This document shows positions 40,520-48,991 of a stretch of DNA of 64,000 bases, in pieces. Position numbers and translations under genes: made by a program. Where the stretch lies: positions 54,417 through 118,416 of the forward strand of contig CAJFQF010000009.1 of NCBI GenBank assembly GCA_904418995.1. Direction: 5' to 3'. The number at the start of each line of letters is the position of its first letter. Position 1 is the stretch's first letter. The notes under the pieces were generated by a model. The model was not told the origin of the DNA and did no database searches. It saw only the letters and a list, made by a program, of their open reading frames with translations. The stretch comes from Heritagella_A intestinalis. GTDB taxonomy: Bacteria > Bacillota > Clostridia > Oscillospirales > Acutalibacteraceae.

Positions 40520-41824
40520 ATGGACGATAACAAGCAATTTACCGACGCGCCTGGCGGGGATTCCACGCCGCAGCAGCAGCGGCCTGAGAAATTTCAGCTC
40601 CATATCCCGGAAGAGGCCCTGCAATATGGAGACGAAAGCCCCGAGATGCAGAGCTTCAGCGGCCAGGGCAGCGCTTCTCAGGCCCCCTCTGAGGAAAAAC
40701 AGAGCCGGAAACAGCGCCGGCTGGAAAAGAAGCAGGCCAAAGCCCGGGAAAAGGTCAAGGGCAGGAAAAACCGCGGCTTGTTCCGGTGCGTGTGGATTTC
40801 CATGGTCATTCTGGTGTCCATTGCCCTTTCCCGCTATCTGCTGGTGGGGGTGAATGATATGCTGGCGGTGAGCCGCACGGAGGGCACCGCTTCGGTGGAG
40901 CTTTCAGAGGACCCCACCATGGAACAGGTTTCCCAGACCTTGACGGAGGCGGGAGTCATTTCCAATCCGGAGTTTTTCTCTCTGTACTGCATGGTCACCG
41001 GCGCGGACGATGGTTTCGGCCAGGGCAGCTATGAAATCGACACCAACATGGACTATGAAGCCATTGTCAATTTTCTGCAGAACAACAACAACCGTCAGGA
41101 TGTGGTGAATATCACCTTCCCTGAAGGCCTAAACCTCCGGGAGTTTGCGGAGCGGCTGGAAGAAAACGAGGTCTGTACCGTGGAGGAGGTTTTGGAAGCC
41201 GCCAATTCCGATTTGTTTGACGATTACGACTTTATCAACGCCATTGACAATGAGGATGAGCGCTATTACAAGCTGGAAGGCTATCTGTTCCCGGATACCT
41301 ACGACTTCTATAAAGGCGAGGACCCGGATATCGCCTTGGGCAAAATGATCAACAACTGCCAGAACCGGTTCTCCAAAGAGATGCGGGACCGGGCAACGGA
41401 AATGGGGTATACCATTGATGAAATCCTCACTCTGGCTTCCATTGTCCAGGCCGAGGCCAACGATGAAGAGGATATGGGCATGGTAGCAGGCATCCTGCTG
41501 AACCGTCTGGAGGACGGCGCGTCCCACGATATTTACCGGCTGGAATGCGACTCCACCACCTTCTATCCCTATCGCAGCCAGTCCCAGGTGCCGGAAGAGG
41601 AGCGGGAGACTTATGTGAGCCGTTATGACACCTACACCATCGAAGGACTGCCCCCCGGACCCATCTGTAACCCGGGCCTCCAGGCCATTAACGCGGTGCT
41701 GTGGCCGTCAGAGGACTCCGAAGGGATGTACTATTTCTGCCATGATGCAGACGGCAACGCCTATTATGCTTCCACTTGGTCGGAGCATCAGCAGCATCTG
41801 GAAGAAGCGGGCCTGCTGGATTAA
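40520..41824 (+). CDS. mltG: Endolytic murein transglycosylase MltG
   Basis: A 434-residue membrane-anchored lytic transglycosylase that cuts nascent glycan strands and helps set their length. A highly charged, Gln/Lys/Arg-rich cytoplasmic N-terminus (residues 1-85) precedes a membrane segment near 88-110. The YceG domain then shows LMVGYLFPDTY-like (YLFPDTYDFYKGED), the catalytic Glu in ASIVQAEAND and the end YTIEGLPPGPICNPG. AGGAGG lies before the ATG at 40520. mltG next to a U32 peptidase gene is a common Firmicutes arrangement. Confidence 0.95.
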   Translation: MDDNKQFTDAPGGDSTPQQQRPEKFQLHIPEEALQYGDESPEMQSFSGQGSASQAPSEEKQSRKQRRLEKKQAKAREKVKGRKNRGLFRCVWISMVILVSIALSRYLLVGVNDMLAVSRTEGTASVELSEDPTMEQVSQTLTEAGVISNPEFFSLYCMVTGADDGFGQGSYEIDTNMDYEAIVNFLQNNNNRQDVVNITFPEGLNLREFAERLEENEVCTVEEVLEAANSDLFDDYDFINAIDNEDERYYKLEGYLFPDTYDFYKGEDPDIALGKMINNCQNRFSKEMRDRATEMGYTIDEILTLASIVQAEANDEEDMGMVAGILLNRLEDGASHDIYRLECDSTTFYPYRSQSQVPEEERETYVSRYDTYTIEGLPPGPICNPGLQAINAVLWPSEDSEGMYYFCHDADGNAYYASTWSEHQQHLEEAGLLD

Positions 41825-41873
41825 GCTGGAAATACCGGCGTATGCGGCCCTTTGACCATTGGAAAGTAAGCTG

Positions 41874-41917
41874 AAAACCGCGCGTACTCCGCCAAAACCG
41901 AGTGCGCGCGGTTTTGT
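41874..41917 (+). terminator. Rho-independent terminator of mltG
   Basis: AAAACCGCGCG and CGCGCGGTTTT pair, with an inner ACTC/GAGT pairing, ending in a T-run GGTTTTGTG. Confidence 0.8.
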
Positions 41918-41970
41918 GTGGAAAGGATTTGCCTTTCCGAAACTTCATGAGAATAAAGGAGGAATCTTCC

Positions 41971-43239
41971 TTGACCATTGAGCAAACGACCCCCGCTACA
42001 CCAGCTACCCCAGCGGCGCAGCCCTTGCGGGCGGAGCTGCTTTCCCCGGCGGGGGATTTTGAACGGCTGCGGGCGGCCTTCCGCTATGGGGCCGACGCGG
42101 TGTATCTGGCCGGTAAGGAGTTCGGGATGCGCAGCGCTTCCCCCAATTTCGGCTTTGAGGAAATGGCAGAGGCTGTCCGGCTGGCCCATTCCCTGGGGAA
42201 GCGGGTGTATGTCACCTGCAACACTCTGCCCCGGGGCGAAGAGCTTTCCCGGATGCCCGGCTATTTGGAGGGCTGTCAGGCCGCCGGGGTGGACGCCCTG
42301 ATTATCAGCGACCTGGGAGTGCTGCGCATGGCCAAACAATACGCCCCCAATACGGAACTGCACATTTCCACCCAGACCGGCGTGGTCAATGCGGAGGCCG
42401 CCTGTATGCTCCATGAGCTGGGAGCGTCCCGGGTGGTGCTGGCCCGGGAACTGACCTTGGAGGAAATCGCGGAAATCCGGGCCAAAACCCCTCGGGAGCT
42501 GGAAATTGAAGTGTTTGTCCATGGGGCCATGTGCGTGTCCTTTTCCGGCCGGTGCCTGCTGTCCAACTACTTTACCGGCCGGGACGGCAACCGGGGAGAA
42601 TGCGCCCAGCCCTGCCGCTGGAAATACAGCCTTATGGAGGAAACCCGGCCCGGGCGATATATGCCTATTGAGGAGACGGAGCAGGGGACGTTTATCCTCA
42701 ACTCCCGGGATTTGTGCATGGCGGAACACATTCCGGAGCTGCTGGAAGCTGGCGTCTACAGCCTGAAGATTGAGGGCCGGGCCAAGGCGGACTATTATGT
42801 AGCCAGCGTCACCAAGGCGTATCGGGGAGCGCTGGATGCAGCCCTTTCCGGGGAGCCTTCGCCCGGCTGGGTCATGGAGGAACTGGATAAAATCAGCCAC
42901 CGTGGTTACAGCACTGGCTTTTACTTCGACAAAAACGGCCCGGGCCAGGACTGCGAGCGGGGCGGCTATGTCCGGGACTGGGAAGTCGCCGCCGTCTGCC
43001 TGGGCACCGGGGAGGACGGCCGGGTGCGGCTGTCCCAGCGGAACCGGTTTTTCCAGGGAGAGTCCCTGGATGTGCTCTGCCCGGAGGAGAAGCCCTTTAC
43101 GGTGGTCTTGGAGGATATGCGCAACGGGGAAGGGGAGCCTATCCAGGCCGCGCCCCACGCCACCATGGAGGTCACTGGTTTTGCCGGTCGTCCCATCCCC
43201 GCCGGGGCGTATCTCAGAAGGCGGAAAACGGAGTCTTGA
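41971..43239 (+). CDS. Peptidase U32 family protein
   Basis: A 422-residue U32 protein. The TIM-barrel opening LLSPAGDFERLRAAFRYGADAVYLAG and the signature EIEVFVHGAMCVSFSGRCLLS are clear, with cysteines in GECAQPCRW that may bind an iron-sulfur cluster. Members such as TrhP/YegQ help hydroxylate tRNA or rRNA bases rather than cleave proteins; collagenase-like activity is also reported for the family. The start is TTG at 41971 after AAAGGAGGA (41955-41963). Upstream in-frame ATGs lie before that ribosome site. Confidence 0.92.
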   Translation: MTIEQTTPATPATPAAQPLRAELLSPAGDFERLRAAFRYGADAVYLAGKEFGMRSASPNFGFEEMAEAVRLAHSLGKRVYVTCNTLPRGEELSRMPGYLEGCQAAGVDALIISDLGVLRMAKQYAPNTELHISTQTGVVNAEAACMLHELGASRVVLARELTLEEIAEIRAKTPRELEIEVFVHGAMCVSFSGRCLLSNYFTGRDGNRGECAQPCRWKYSLMEETRPGRYMPIEETEQGTFILNSRDLCMAEHIPELLEAGVYSLKIEGRAKADYYVASVTKAYRGALDAALSGEPSPGWVMEELDKISHRGYSTGFYFDKNGPGQDCERGGYVRDWEVAAVCLGTGEDGRVRLSQRNRFFQGESLDVLCPEEKPFTVVLEDMRNGEGEPIQAAPHATMEVTGFAGRPIPAGAYLRRRKTES

Positions 43240-43336
43240 TGGCATTTTCGTTGGGAATTTATCGCAGGAGGGGAGCCGTGTAATGGGGTTTCGTCCAGTG
43301 TGTGAAAATTCTCCGCAAAAAAATCGAAAGAAAGTG

Positions 43337-43365
43337 TTGTTTTTTTCGGGAAAATCGGATATAAT
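43337..43365 (+). promoter_or_regulatory. SRP RNA promoter
   Basis: TTGTTT at 43337-43342 and TATAAT at 43360-43365 with a 17-bp spacer. Confidence 0.75.
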
Positions 43366-43369
43366 AGTC

Positions 43370-43612
43370 AAGGCCCGTTAAAAAGGGCTTGCTGGATAAC
43401 CAGCTTTATAGGGAAAGAAGAGCAAGACAGAGCGCGTATCGCAGGATATGCGGGCGAATGGGTCTGCACGGCGGGGCGCCGTGAACCATGTCAGGCGGGG
43501 AACCGAGCAGCATTAATCGGAGCTGCCCTGTGCGATGCAGCCAGCCCGTTCGTCCGTATATCCTGCGGTATGATGCCGCCGAAAAGGCGCTGTCTTGCTT
43601 TCTTTATCTTTA
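43370..43612 (+). ncRNA. ffs: Signal recognition particle RNA
   Basis: The domain IV core GTCAGGCGGGGAACCGAGCAGC contains the Ffh-binding internal loops. Long flanking helices pair: CGCAGGATATGCGGGCGAATGGG at 43440-43462 with its complement at 43546-43568 (seen from the ends CGCAGGATAT and ATATCCTGCG), and AGCAAGACAGAGCGC with GCGCTGTCTTGCT at the outer ends. Two small 5' hairpins (GCCC-N-GGGC and GCTGG-ATAA-CCAGC) may be an Alu-type domain. SRP RNA upstream of dnaX is the usual Firmicutes location. End points are approximate. Confidence 0.88.
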
Positions 43613-43663
43613 TGTTGGTTTTCTGTATTAGGAAAGCAAACCGCAGAGGGGGTAGGGTTGGAG

Positions 43664-45406
43664 ATGTATCAGGTCTTATACCGGAAATGGCGGCCGCAGG
43701 TCTTTGCAGACGTGGTAGGCCAGCCCCAGGTGACAGTGACCCTCCAACACGAGCTCATGGCCGGCCGGGTGGCCCACGCCTATCTGTTCACCGGTTCCCG
43801 AGGAACCGGAAAGACCACCTGTGCAAAGATTCTGGCAAAAGCGGTGAACTGCCTGCACCCGGTAAACGGGGACCCTTGTGGGGAATGTGAGATCTGCCGG
43901 GGCGTGGAAAGCGGCTCGGTAATGGATGTGGTGGAGATTGACGCCGCCAGCAACAACGGCGTGGACAATATCCGGGAGCTCCGGGAAGAGGCGGCTTTTA
44001 CCCCCGCTTCCGCCCGGTACCGGGTGTATATTATCGATGAGGTACATATGCTGTCGCAGGGGGCCTTCAACGCCCTGCTGAAAACCCTGGAAGAACCTCC
44101 GGCCCATGTGCTGTTTATTTTAGCCACGACGGAGGTCCACAAATTGCCGGCAACCATTCTCTCCCGGTGCCAGCGGTTTGACTTTCACCGGATTGCCCCC
44201 GAGGACATTTCCGACCGGCTGGAATATGTGGCCCAGCAGGAAGAGGCTTCCCTGGACCGGGAAGCGGGCCTGCTCATTGCCCGGCTGGCGGACGGCGCCA
44301 TGCGGGACGCGCTGTCCCTGCTGGACCAGTGCTTTGGCCGCAGCCGCCAGGTTACGGTGGAAGTGGTCAACGAGACCGCCGGCCTGGCCGGGAGGGAGCA
44401 TCTGTTCCAGATGGCCCAGTCTATCCTGGATCGGGATTCCCCGTCTGCCTTGGAGCTGGTGGACAGGCTCTACCGGGAATCCAAGGATATGGCCCGGCTG
44501 TGTGAAGAGCTCACCGGCCATTTTCGGGGAATGATGCTCCTAAAGACCATGAAGGACGCCGGAAGTTTGTTGGTGATGACCCGGGAAGAAGAGGAAAAAT
44601 TGGCCCAGCAGGCCAAGGAAGCCCCTCTGGCCTTGATTCTCCATGTCCTGTCCGCGCTACAGGAAAGCCTGGAGCGGATGTATCGGGGCGGAGACCGCCG
44701 GGTGGAAATGGAAATGACCCTCATCCGTCTGTGTACGCCTGAGTTGGAGGACAGTACGCCGGCTCTGGTTCGCCGGATAGAAGCCTTAGAGCGCCGCTTG
44801 GCAGCGGGGATTCCGGTTGCCCCTCCCAAAGAGGAGGCCCCGGCTAAGGCTGTTGTTTCTTCTGCCCGGCCAGAAAGCCCTCCGGCCTCAGCGCCTGCCC
44901 CTGCAGCGGAAAAGCCCGCTGCTCCGGAGACGATTTCTTCCCAAAGCGCCCCGGCTCCCTCGCCGTCAAAAGAGGAAGCCGCTCTCCGGCAGGAGGTTTC
45001 CTCCCGGTCGGAGGCCGTTTCCCAGCAGGGGGCTTCTTCCAAAGGGGATTCCCCTTCTCTGGAAGAACTGCGGGCCAACGCGGAGCCTTTGCCTCAGTGG
45101 CCGGAGATTCTGCAGGTTCTGCGGAACTATTCCCAGTCTGTGGCGGCGGCATTTCACGGTTCCAGCGCCTACGTCAGCGGGAATTACCTGCTCATTGACG
45201 TGGCTCAGGACATTGGCTTTGAGCTGCTGCGCAAGTCTACCCAGCGGGAGCGGATGCGGGATGCCATCCGGCAGGTAACGGGGAAGGTCTATAAGCTGGG
45301 CCCCTATAAGCCCCAAGCGGAAGCCGAAACAGAAAAAACACACGACCCTTTGGCTGCCTTGGCCCAAGAGGCCCGGCAGGCGGGGATCGAATGTATTGAA
45401 GAATAA
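43664..45406 (+). CDS. dnaX: DNA polymerase III subunit gamma/tau
   Basis: A 580-residue clamp-loader ATPase. Walker A is GSRGTGKTTCAKI near residues 44-56, the zinc cysteines follow in HPVNGDPCGECEICRG, Walker B is IIDEVHML and the SRC motif lies in ATILSRCQRF. A Pro/Ala/Ser/Glu-rich linker (residues about 385-475) leads to a C-terminal tau-like domain. The ATG at 43664 gives MYQVLYRKWRP; a TTG two codons earlier is an alternative because GAGGGGGTAGGG precedes both. Upstream frame extensions run into the SRP RNA region. No clear frameshift site for gamma is noticed. Confidence 0.95.
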   Translation: MYQVLYRKWRPQVFADVVGQPQVTVTLQHELMAGRVAHAYLFTGSRGTGKTTCAKILAKAVNCLHPVNGDPCGECEICRGVESGSVMDVVEIDAASNNGVDNIRELREEAAFTPASARYRVYIIDEVHMLSQGAFNALLKTLEEPPAHVLFILATTEVHKLPATILSRCQRFDFHRIAPEDISDRLEYVAQQEEASLDREAGLLIARLADGAMRDALSLLDQCFGRSRQVTVEVVNETAGLAGREHLFQMAQSILDRDSPSALELVDRLYRESKDMARLCEELTGHFRGMMLLKTMKDAGSLLVMTREEEEKLAQQAKEAPLALILHVLSALQESLERMYRGGDRRVEMEMTLIRLCTPELEDSTPALVRRIEALERRLAAGIPVAPPKEEAPAKAVVSSARPESPPASAPAPAAEKPAAPETISSQSAPAPSPSKEEAALRQEVSSRSEAVSQQGASSKGDSPSLEELRANAEPLPQWPEILQVLRNYSQSVAAAFHGSSAYVSGNYLLIDVAQDIGFELLRKSTQRERMRDAIRQVTGKVYKLGPYKPQAEAETEKTHDPLAALAQEARQAGIECIEE

Positions 45407-45489
45407 GCTTTGTTGCTAAAAAATCCTGCGCCCACAAAAATAGGGCCGGGTGTGACAAAGCAAAGTAAACATCTTAGGAGGAATTTTTT

Positions 45490-45837
45490 ATGAAAGCAAG
45501 ATTACCCCAGGGATACGGTGGAAGCAAGAATAACCTGCAGCACCTGGCCCGTCAAGCCCAGAAGCTCCAGGAGGATATGGACGCTTTGGCCAAGGAGCTG
45601 GAGGAGAAAGAATATAGCGCGACTTCCGGCGGCGGCGCCGTTACCGTTACCGTTACCGGCAAAATGGAGCTGAAGTCCATCGACATGAAGCCCGAAGTGG
45701 TGGACCCCGAGGACATTGAGATGCTCACCGACATGATCATGGCTGCTGCCAACGAGGCTCTCCGCGCTGCCAGCGATGAGAAGAACAACAGAATGGACGA
45801 GCTGTCCGGCGGTCTGAACGTGCCGGGCCTGTTCTAA
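45490..45837 (+). CDS. YbaB/EbfC family nucleoid-associated protein
   Basis: A 115-residue small DNA-binding protein. The family core NLQHLARQAQKLQEDMDALAKELEE is a helix, followed by VTVTVTGKMELKSIDMKPEVVDPEDIEMLTDMI by its key Val/Asp residues. Its place between dnaX and recR is the standard order in bacteria. AGGAGGAA precedes the ATG. The first twelve residues, rich in Gly, are typical disordered ends. Confidence 0.95.
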   Translation: MKARLPQGYGGSKNNLQHLARQAQKLQEDMDALAKELEEKEYSATSGGGAVTVTVTGKMELKSIDMKPEVVDPEDIEMLTDMIMAAANEALRAASDEKNNRMDELSGGLNVPGLF

Positions 45838-45840
45838 AAA

Positions 45841-46446
45841 ATGGCCGCTTATCATGTGGTTCCCCTGGAAGTCCTGTTGGAGCAGTTTGAAAAGCTGCCG
45901 GGTATTGGCTATAAAACCGCCCAGCGCTTGGCTTATTATATGCTCCGGGCTCCCAAGGAGGAAGCCGAGGCTTTCTGCAAGGCGATTCTGGAAGCCAGGG
46001 AGAAGGTCCATTACTGCAAAATCTGCTGCAACCTCACAGACCAGGAAATCTGTCCGGTGTGTCAAAGCGACTCCCGGGACAAGTCTGTGATCTGTGTGGT
46101 GGAGGACCCCCGGGATGTGTTCTCCTTTGAGCGCATCAACGAGTATAACGGCCTGTATCACGTGCTTCACGGGGCGATTTCCCCCATGGGAGGCGTGGGG
46201 CCGGAGCAGCTCCGCATTAAAGAGCTGCTGGCCCGTGTAGGCGGGGACTCCCCGGTGAAGGAGGTTATTATGGCCACCAACTCCACAGTAGAGGGGGAGG
46301 CTACGGCTATGTACATTTCCCGGCTTCTCAAGCCCCTGGGCATTAAAGTCACCCGCTTGGCTTATGGAATCCCCGTGGGCGGGGAGCTGGAATACACCGA
46401 TGAGGTGACCCTGACCCGGGCCATGGAAGGCCGCAGGGAGCTGTAA
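45841..46446 (+). CDS. recR: Recombination protein RecR
   Basis: A 201-residue ring-forming protein that loads RecA through RecFOR. The helix-hairpin-helix LPGIGYKTAQRLAYYML, the zinc finger CKICCNLTDQEICPVC and the Toprim domain (VICVVEDPRDVFSFE and ATNSTVEGEATAMYIS) are in order. It starts three bases after the ybaB stop codon, so the pair is translationally coupled. Confidence 0.97.
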   Translation: MAAYHVVPLEVLLEQFEKLPGIGYKTAQRLAYYMLRAPKEEAEAFCKAILEAREKVHYCKICCNLTDQEICPVCQSDSRDKSVICVVEDPRDVFSFERINEYNGLYHVLHGAISPMGGVGPEQLRIKELLARVGGDSPVKEVIMATNSTVEGEATAMYISRLLKPLGIKVTRLAYGIPVGGELEYTDEVTLTRAMEGRREL

Positions 46447-46464
46447 CAGAATACTGCCCATTTT

Positions 46465-46498
46465 CCCGCTGCTTCGCAAGAGGCAGCGGGATTTTTGT
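46465..46498 (+). terminator. Rho-independent terminator of dnaX-ybaB-recR
   Basis: CCCGCTGC (46465-46472) pairs with GCAGCGGG (46483-46490), followed by ATTTTTG. Confidence 0.88.
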
Positions 46499-46581
46499 TG
46501 CTGGTGGATTTTCCCTGGAAAGTGTGGTATGATGATTTCATTCTATTGTATTCCTATTGGAAAGAGAAAGGCGGCGGGAGA

Positions 46582-47109
46582 ATGCGGGGACGGTTGCATC
46601 TCTATACAGGAAACGGCAAAGGCAAATCCACAGCCCTGACGGGCATGGCGCTGCGGGGGGCGGGAAACGGCCTGCCGGTGTGGTTTGTCCAGTTTTTAAA
46701 GACGTCTCCCAGCGGGGAGGTTTCCCTGCTGGGGGAGATTCCCGGAATTACGGTGCTGCGGCCCCAGGGCAGCGGCAAATTTACCTGGGAGATGAGCCCA
46801 GAGGAAAAAGAATCCATGGCCCACACCCACGGCCTTTTGTTGGAGCAGGCTTTTGAGGAGGCCCATGCCCATACGGCCTCTTTGATTTTGCTGGATGAAG
46901 CTCTGGATGCGTTGGAATTGGGCCTTCTGGATGAAAAGCTGGTGCAGGCCTTGCTGCTCCATCATCAGCCCTACGGAGCGGAGATCGCCTTTTCCGGCCG
47001 GCGTGCTCCCAAATGGCTGGAAGAAATCGCAGACTACCACACGGAGATGCAGAAGAAAAAGCACCCCTTTGACCAGGGGCTACCGGCCCGCCAGGGCGTG
47101 GAATGGTGA
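46582..47109 (+). CDS. cobO: Corrinoid adenosyltransferase (CobO/BtuR type)
   Basis: A 175-residue ATP:cob(I)alamin adenosyltransferase that makes the coenzyme form of B12. The P-loop LYTGNGKGKSTALTGMALR is at residues 6-24, and ILLDEALDALELGLLDE is the Walker B region. The C-terminal KKHPFDQGLPARQGVEW fits the family. The ATG at 46582 has GGCGGGAGA upstream; a longer frame starts in the preceding terminator. An extended -10 (TGG-TATGAT, 46525-46533) may drive it. The window holds B12-type radical SAM proteins, but no cobalamin synthesis cluster. Confidence 0.92.
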   Translation: MRGRLHLYTGNGKGKSTALTGMALRGAGNGLPVWFVQFLKTSPSGEVSLLGEIPGITVLRPQGSGKFTWEMSPEEKESMAHTHGLLLEQAFEEAHAHTASLILLDEALDALELGLLDEKLVQALLLHHQPYGAEIAFSGRRAPKWLEEIADYHTEMQKKKHPFDQGLPARQGVEW

Positions 47110-47136
47110 GAAACAGAAGAAAGGGGGAAGCGCCCC

Positions 47137-47808
47137 ATGTATAAAATCTTCATTGTGGAGGATGACAGTGTAATCGCCGGGGCCGTTGCCCGGCATATGG
47201 AGAGCTGGGGATGCCAGGTACACTGTGTGGAGAATTTCCAGAAAGTGCTGGCGGAGTTCGTGGCCTTTGACCCGCAGCTGGTGCTGCTGGATATTTCCCT
47301 GCCCTTTTTTAATGGGTATCACTGGTGCAATGAAATCCGCCGGCTTTCCAAAGTGCCCATTATCTTTATTTCCTCTGCTTCCGATAACATGAATATCGTG
47401 ATGGCCATGAATATGGGCGGGGATGATTTCATTGCCAAGCCCTTTGACCTCCATGTGCTGGCGGCCAAGGTCCAGGCAGTGCTCCGGCGCACCTATGATT
47501 TCAGCGGCCAGACCAGCCTGTTGGAGCACCGGGGCGCCATCCTCAATATGGGGGACGCCACCCTGACCTATGAGGGCAGCCGGGTGGAGCTGACGAAGAA
47601 CGAATATAAAATCTTGCAGACGCTGCTGGAGAATAAGGGCCGGGCCGTGAGCCGGGACACCCTGATGAATAAGCTGTGGGAGACGGACTGCTATGTGGAT
47701 GAAAACACCCTCACCGTCAACGTGACCCGCCTGCGCCGGAAGCTGGAAGGGGTAGGCCTCAGCGGGTTTATTATTACCAAGAAAGGCATCGGGTATCTGG
47801 TACCATGA
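47137..47808 (+). CDS. Response regulator, BceR-like (OmpR/PhoB family)
   Basis: A 223-residue regulator. The receiver domain has the acidic pair in FIVEDDS, the phosphoacceptor Asp in LVLLDISLPFF (about residue 52) and the conserved Lys in FIAKPFDLH. The C-terminal winged helix covers residues about 130-223 (RVELTKNEYKILQTLLENKG). A histidine kinase gene overlaps its end by four bases (ATGA). Together with the following ABC pair it forms the typical Bce-type module that senses cell-wall-active peptides. It probably binds the elements at 48873 and 7767. Confidence 0.92.
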   Translation: MYKIFIVEDDSVIAGAVARHMESWGCQVHCVENFQKVLAEFVAFDPQLVLLDISLPFFNGYHWCNEIRRLSKVPIIFISSASDNMNIVMAMNMGGDDFIAKPFDLHVLAAKVQAVLRRTYDFSGQTSLLEHRGAILNMGDATLTYEGSRVELTKNEYKILQTLLENKGRAVSRDTLMNKLWETDCYVDENTLTVNVTRLRRKLEGVGLSGFIITKKGIGYLVP

Positions 47809-48815
47809 TAGAAACCGTTTCTTTTTGGAAAATCCTGTGGGAATACTGCCGGCAGCGGCGCAAGCTCCTGTGCCTGCTGCTGGTGCTGGCGGCCATCAAC
47901 GGGTTTCTTTTCGCCGTGTATCACCTGGAGTGGGAGGCCCTGTGGTATATGCTCCTGTTGTGGGCTGTGGTGGGGCTGATTGCCGCTGTGATGGATTTCT
48001 GGCTCTTTTACAGCCGGCACAAAAAGTTGGAATCCCTCCGGGCCAATATCCGCTATACCTTGGAGGAGCTGCCCCAGCCCCGGAATCTCATTGAGGCAGA
48101 TTACGATGACGCGCTTCGGGCGGTGTTCAGCGAAAAGCAGCGGGTGGAGTCCGCCGCGGACCAGGAAAAAGGGGCCATGCTGGAATACTACACCCTTTGG
48201 GCCCATCAGATCAAAACGCCCATTGCCGCCCTGCGTCTGCTGCTGCAAAGCGAGGAAACCGAGTGGAGCCGGGACGCCCTGGCGGAGCTGTTCCGGGTGG
48301 AGCAGTATGTGGAAATGGTGCTGTCCTATCTCCGGCTGGGGAGCACCACCAATGATTTTGTTATTCAGGAGTACCCCTTGGAGGGGATTGTCCGTCAGGC
48401 CGTGCGCAAGTATGCGCCCCTGTTTATCCGCAAGAAAATTCAGCTGGAAATGGAGCCCCTCCCCAGTAAGGTCCTCACCGATGAAAAGTGGCTGTGCTTT
48501 GTGGTGGAGCAGATTCTCTCCAATGCCCTGAAGTACACCCCTAAGGGGAAGATTACCATCCGGGAGGAGCCGGGAAAGGCGCTGGTCATTGAGGATACGG
48601 GAATCGGCATTGCGCCGGAGGATTTGCCCCGGATTTTTGAAAAGGGCTTTACCGGACGCAATGGCCGGGAGGACAAGCGGGCCACGGGCCTGGGGCTGTA
48701 TCTCTGCCGGGAGGTGCTCCAAAAGCTCTCCCATAAAATGCGCATTGATTCCCAGCCGGGGAAGGGGACCCAGGTGCGCGTCCTTCTGAACCAGGTGGAG
48801 CTGGGGAAGGAATGA
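47805..48815 (+). CDS. Intramembrane-sensing histidine kinase, BceS-like
   Basis: A 336-residue sensor kinase with two membrane segments (residues about 22-37 and 46-68) and almost no external loop, the mark of intramembrane-sensing kinases that read the state of a partner ABC transporter. The phosphoacceptor His is in WAHQIKTPIAAL. The ATPase domain shows VVEQILSNALKYTPKG (N box), VIEDTGIGIAPEDLPRIFEKGF (G1) and RATGLGLYLCREV (G2). It overlaps the response regulator gene by four bases and is followed by the BceAB-like transporter behind its own promoter element. Confidence 0.92.
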   Translation: MIETVSFWKILWEYCRQRRKLLCLLLVLAAINGFLFAVYHLEWEALWYMLLLWAVVGLIAAVMDFWLFYSRHKKLESLRANIRYTLEELPQPRNLIEADYDDALRAVFSEKQRVESAADQEKGAMLEYYTLWAHQIKTPIAALRLLLQSEETEWSRDALAELFRVEQYVEMVLSYLRLGSTTNDFVIQEYPLEGIVRQAVRKYAPLFIRKKIQLEMEPLPSKVLTDEKWLCFVVEQILSNALKYTPKGKITIREEPGKALVIEDTGIGIAPEDLPRIFEKGFTGRNGREDKRATGLGLYLCREVLQKLSHKMRIDSQPGKGTQVRVLLNQVELGKE

Positions 48816-48872
48816 GGGCTGGATTGCGGCACGCGGAAAAAGAAAGGGCCCTTGCGGAGCAGCATCGCTATC

Positions 48873-48945
48873 TTACAAAACCGTAAGCTAAAAGGGGAAA
48901 ATGTAAGCCAGAGCCATGGCGTACATTTTCCCTTTTTGTTATACT
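48873..48945 (+). promoter_or_regulatory. BceR-type operator, hairpin and -10 box upstream of bceAB
   Basis: TTACA-AAAC-CGTAA (48873-48886) fits TnACA-N4-TGTAA with one mismatch. A second half-site TGTAA begins at 48902, 20 bp after the first, followed by an inverted repeat GGAAAATGTAAGCC / GGCGTACATTTTCC, a T-run and TATACT at 48940-48945. By my count about 54 of 73 bases equal those at 7767-7839 without gaps. The -35 region is poor, as expected for an activated promoter. Confidence 0.75.
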
Positions 48946-48991
48946 GGTTCCAGGCCTTTTTCCATGGAGGCCTGGAAAAGGAGGCGCAGCC

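Noticed and set aside
43595..43663. An N-terminal extension of dnaX
   Set aside because: It would translate the 3' end of the SRP RNA; the ATG at 43664 gives the conserved MYQVLYRKWRP start.
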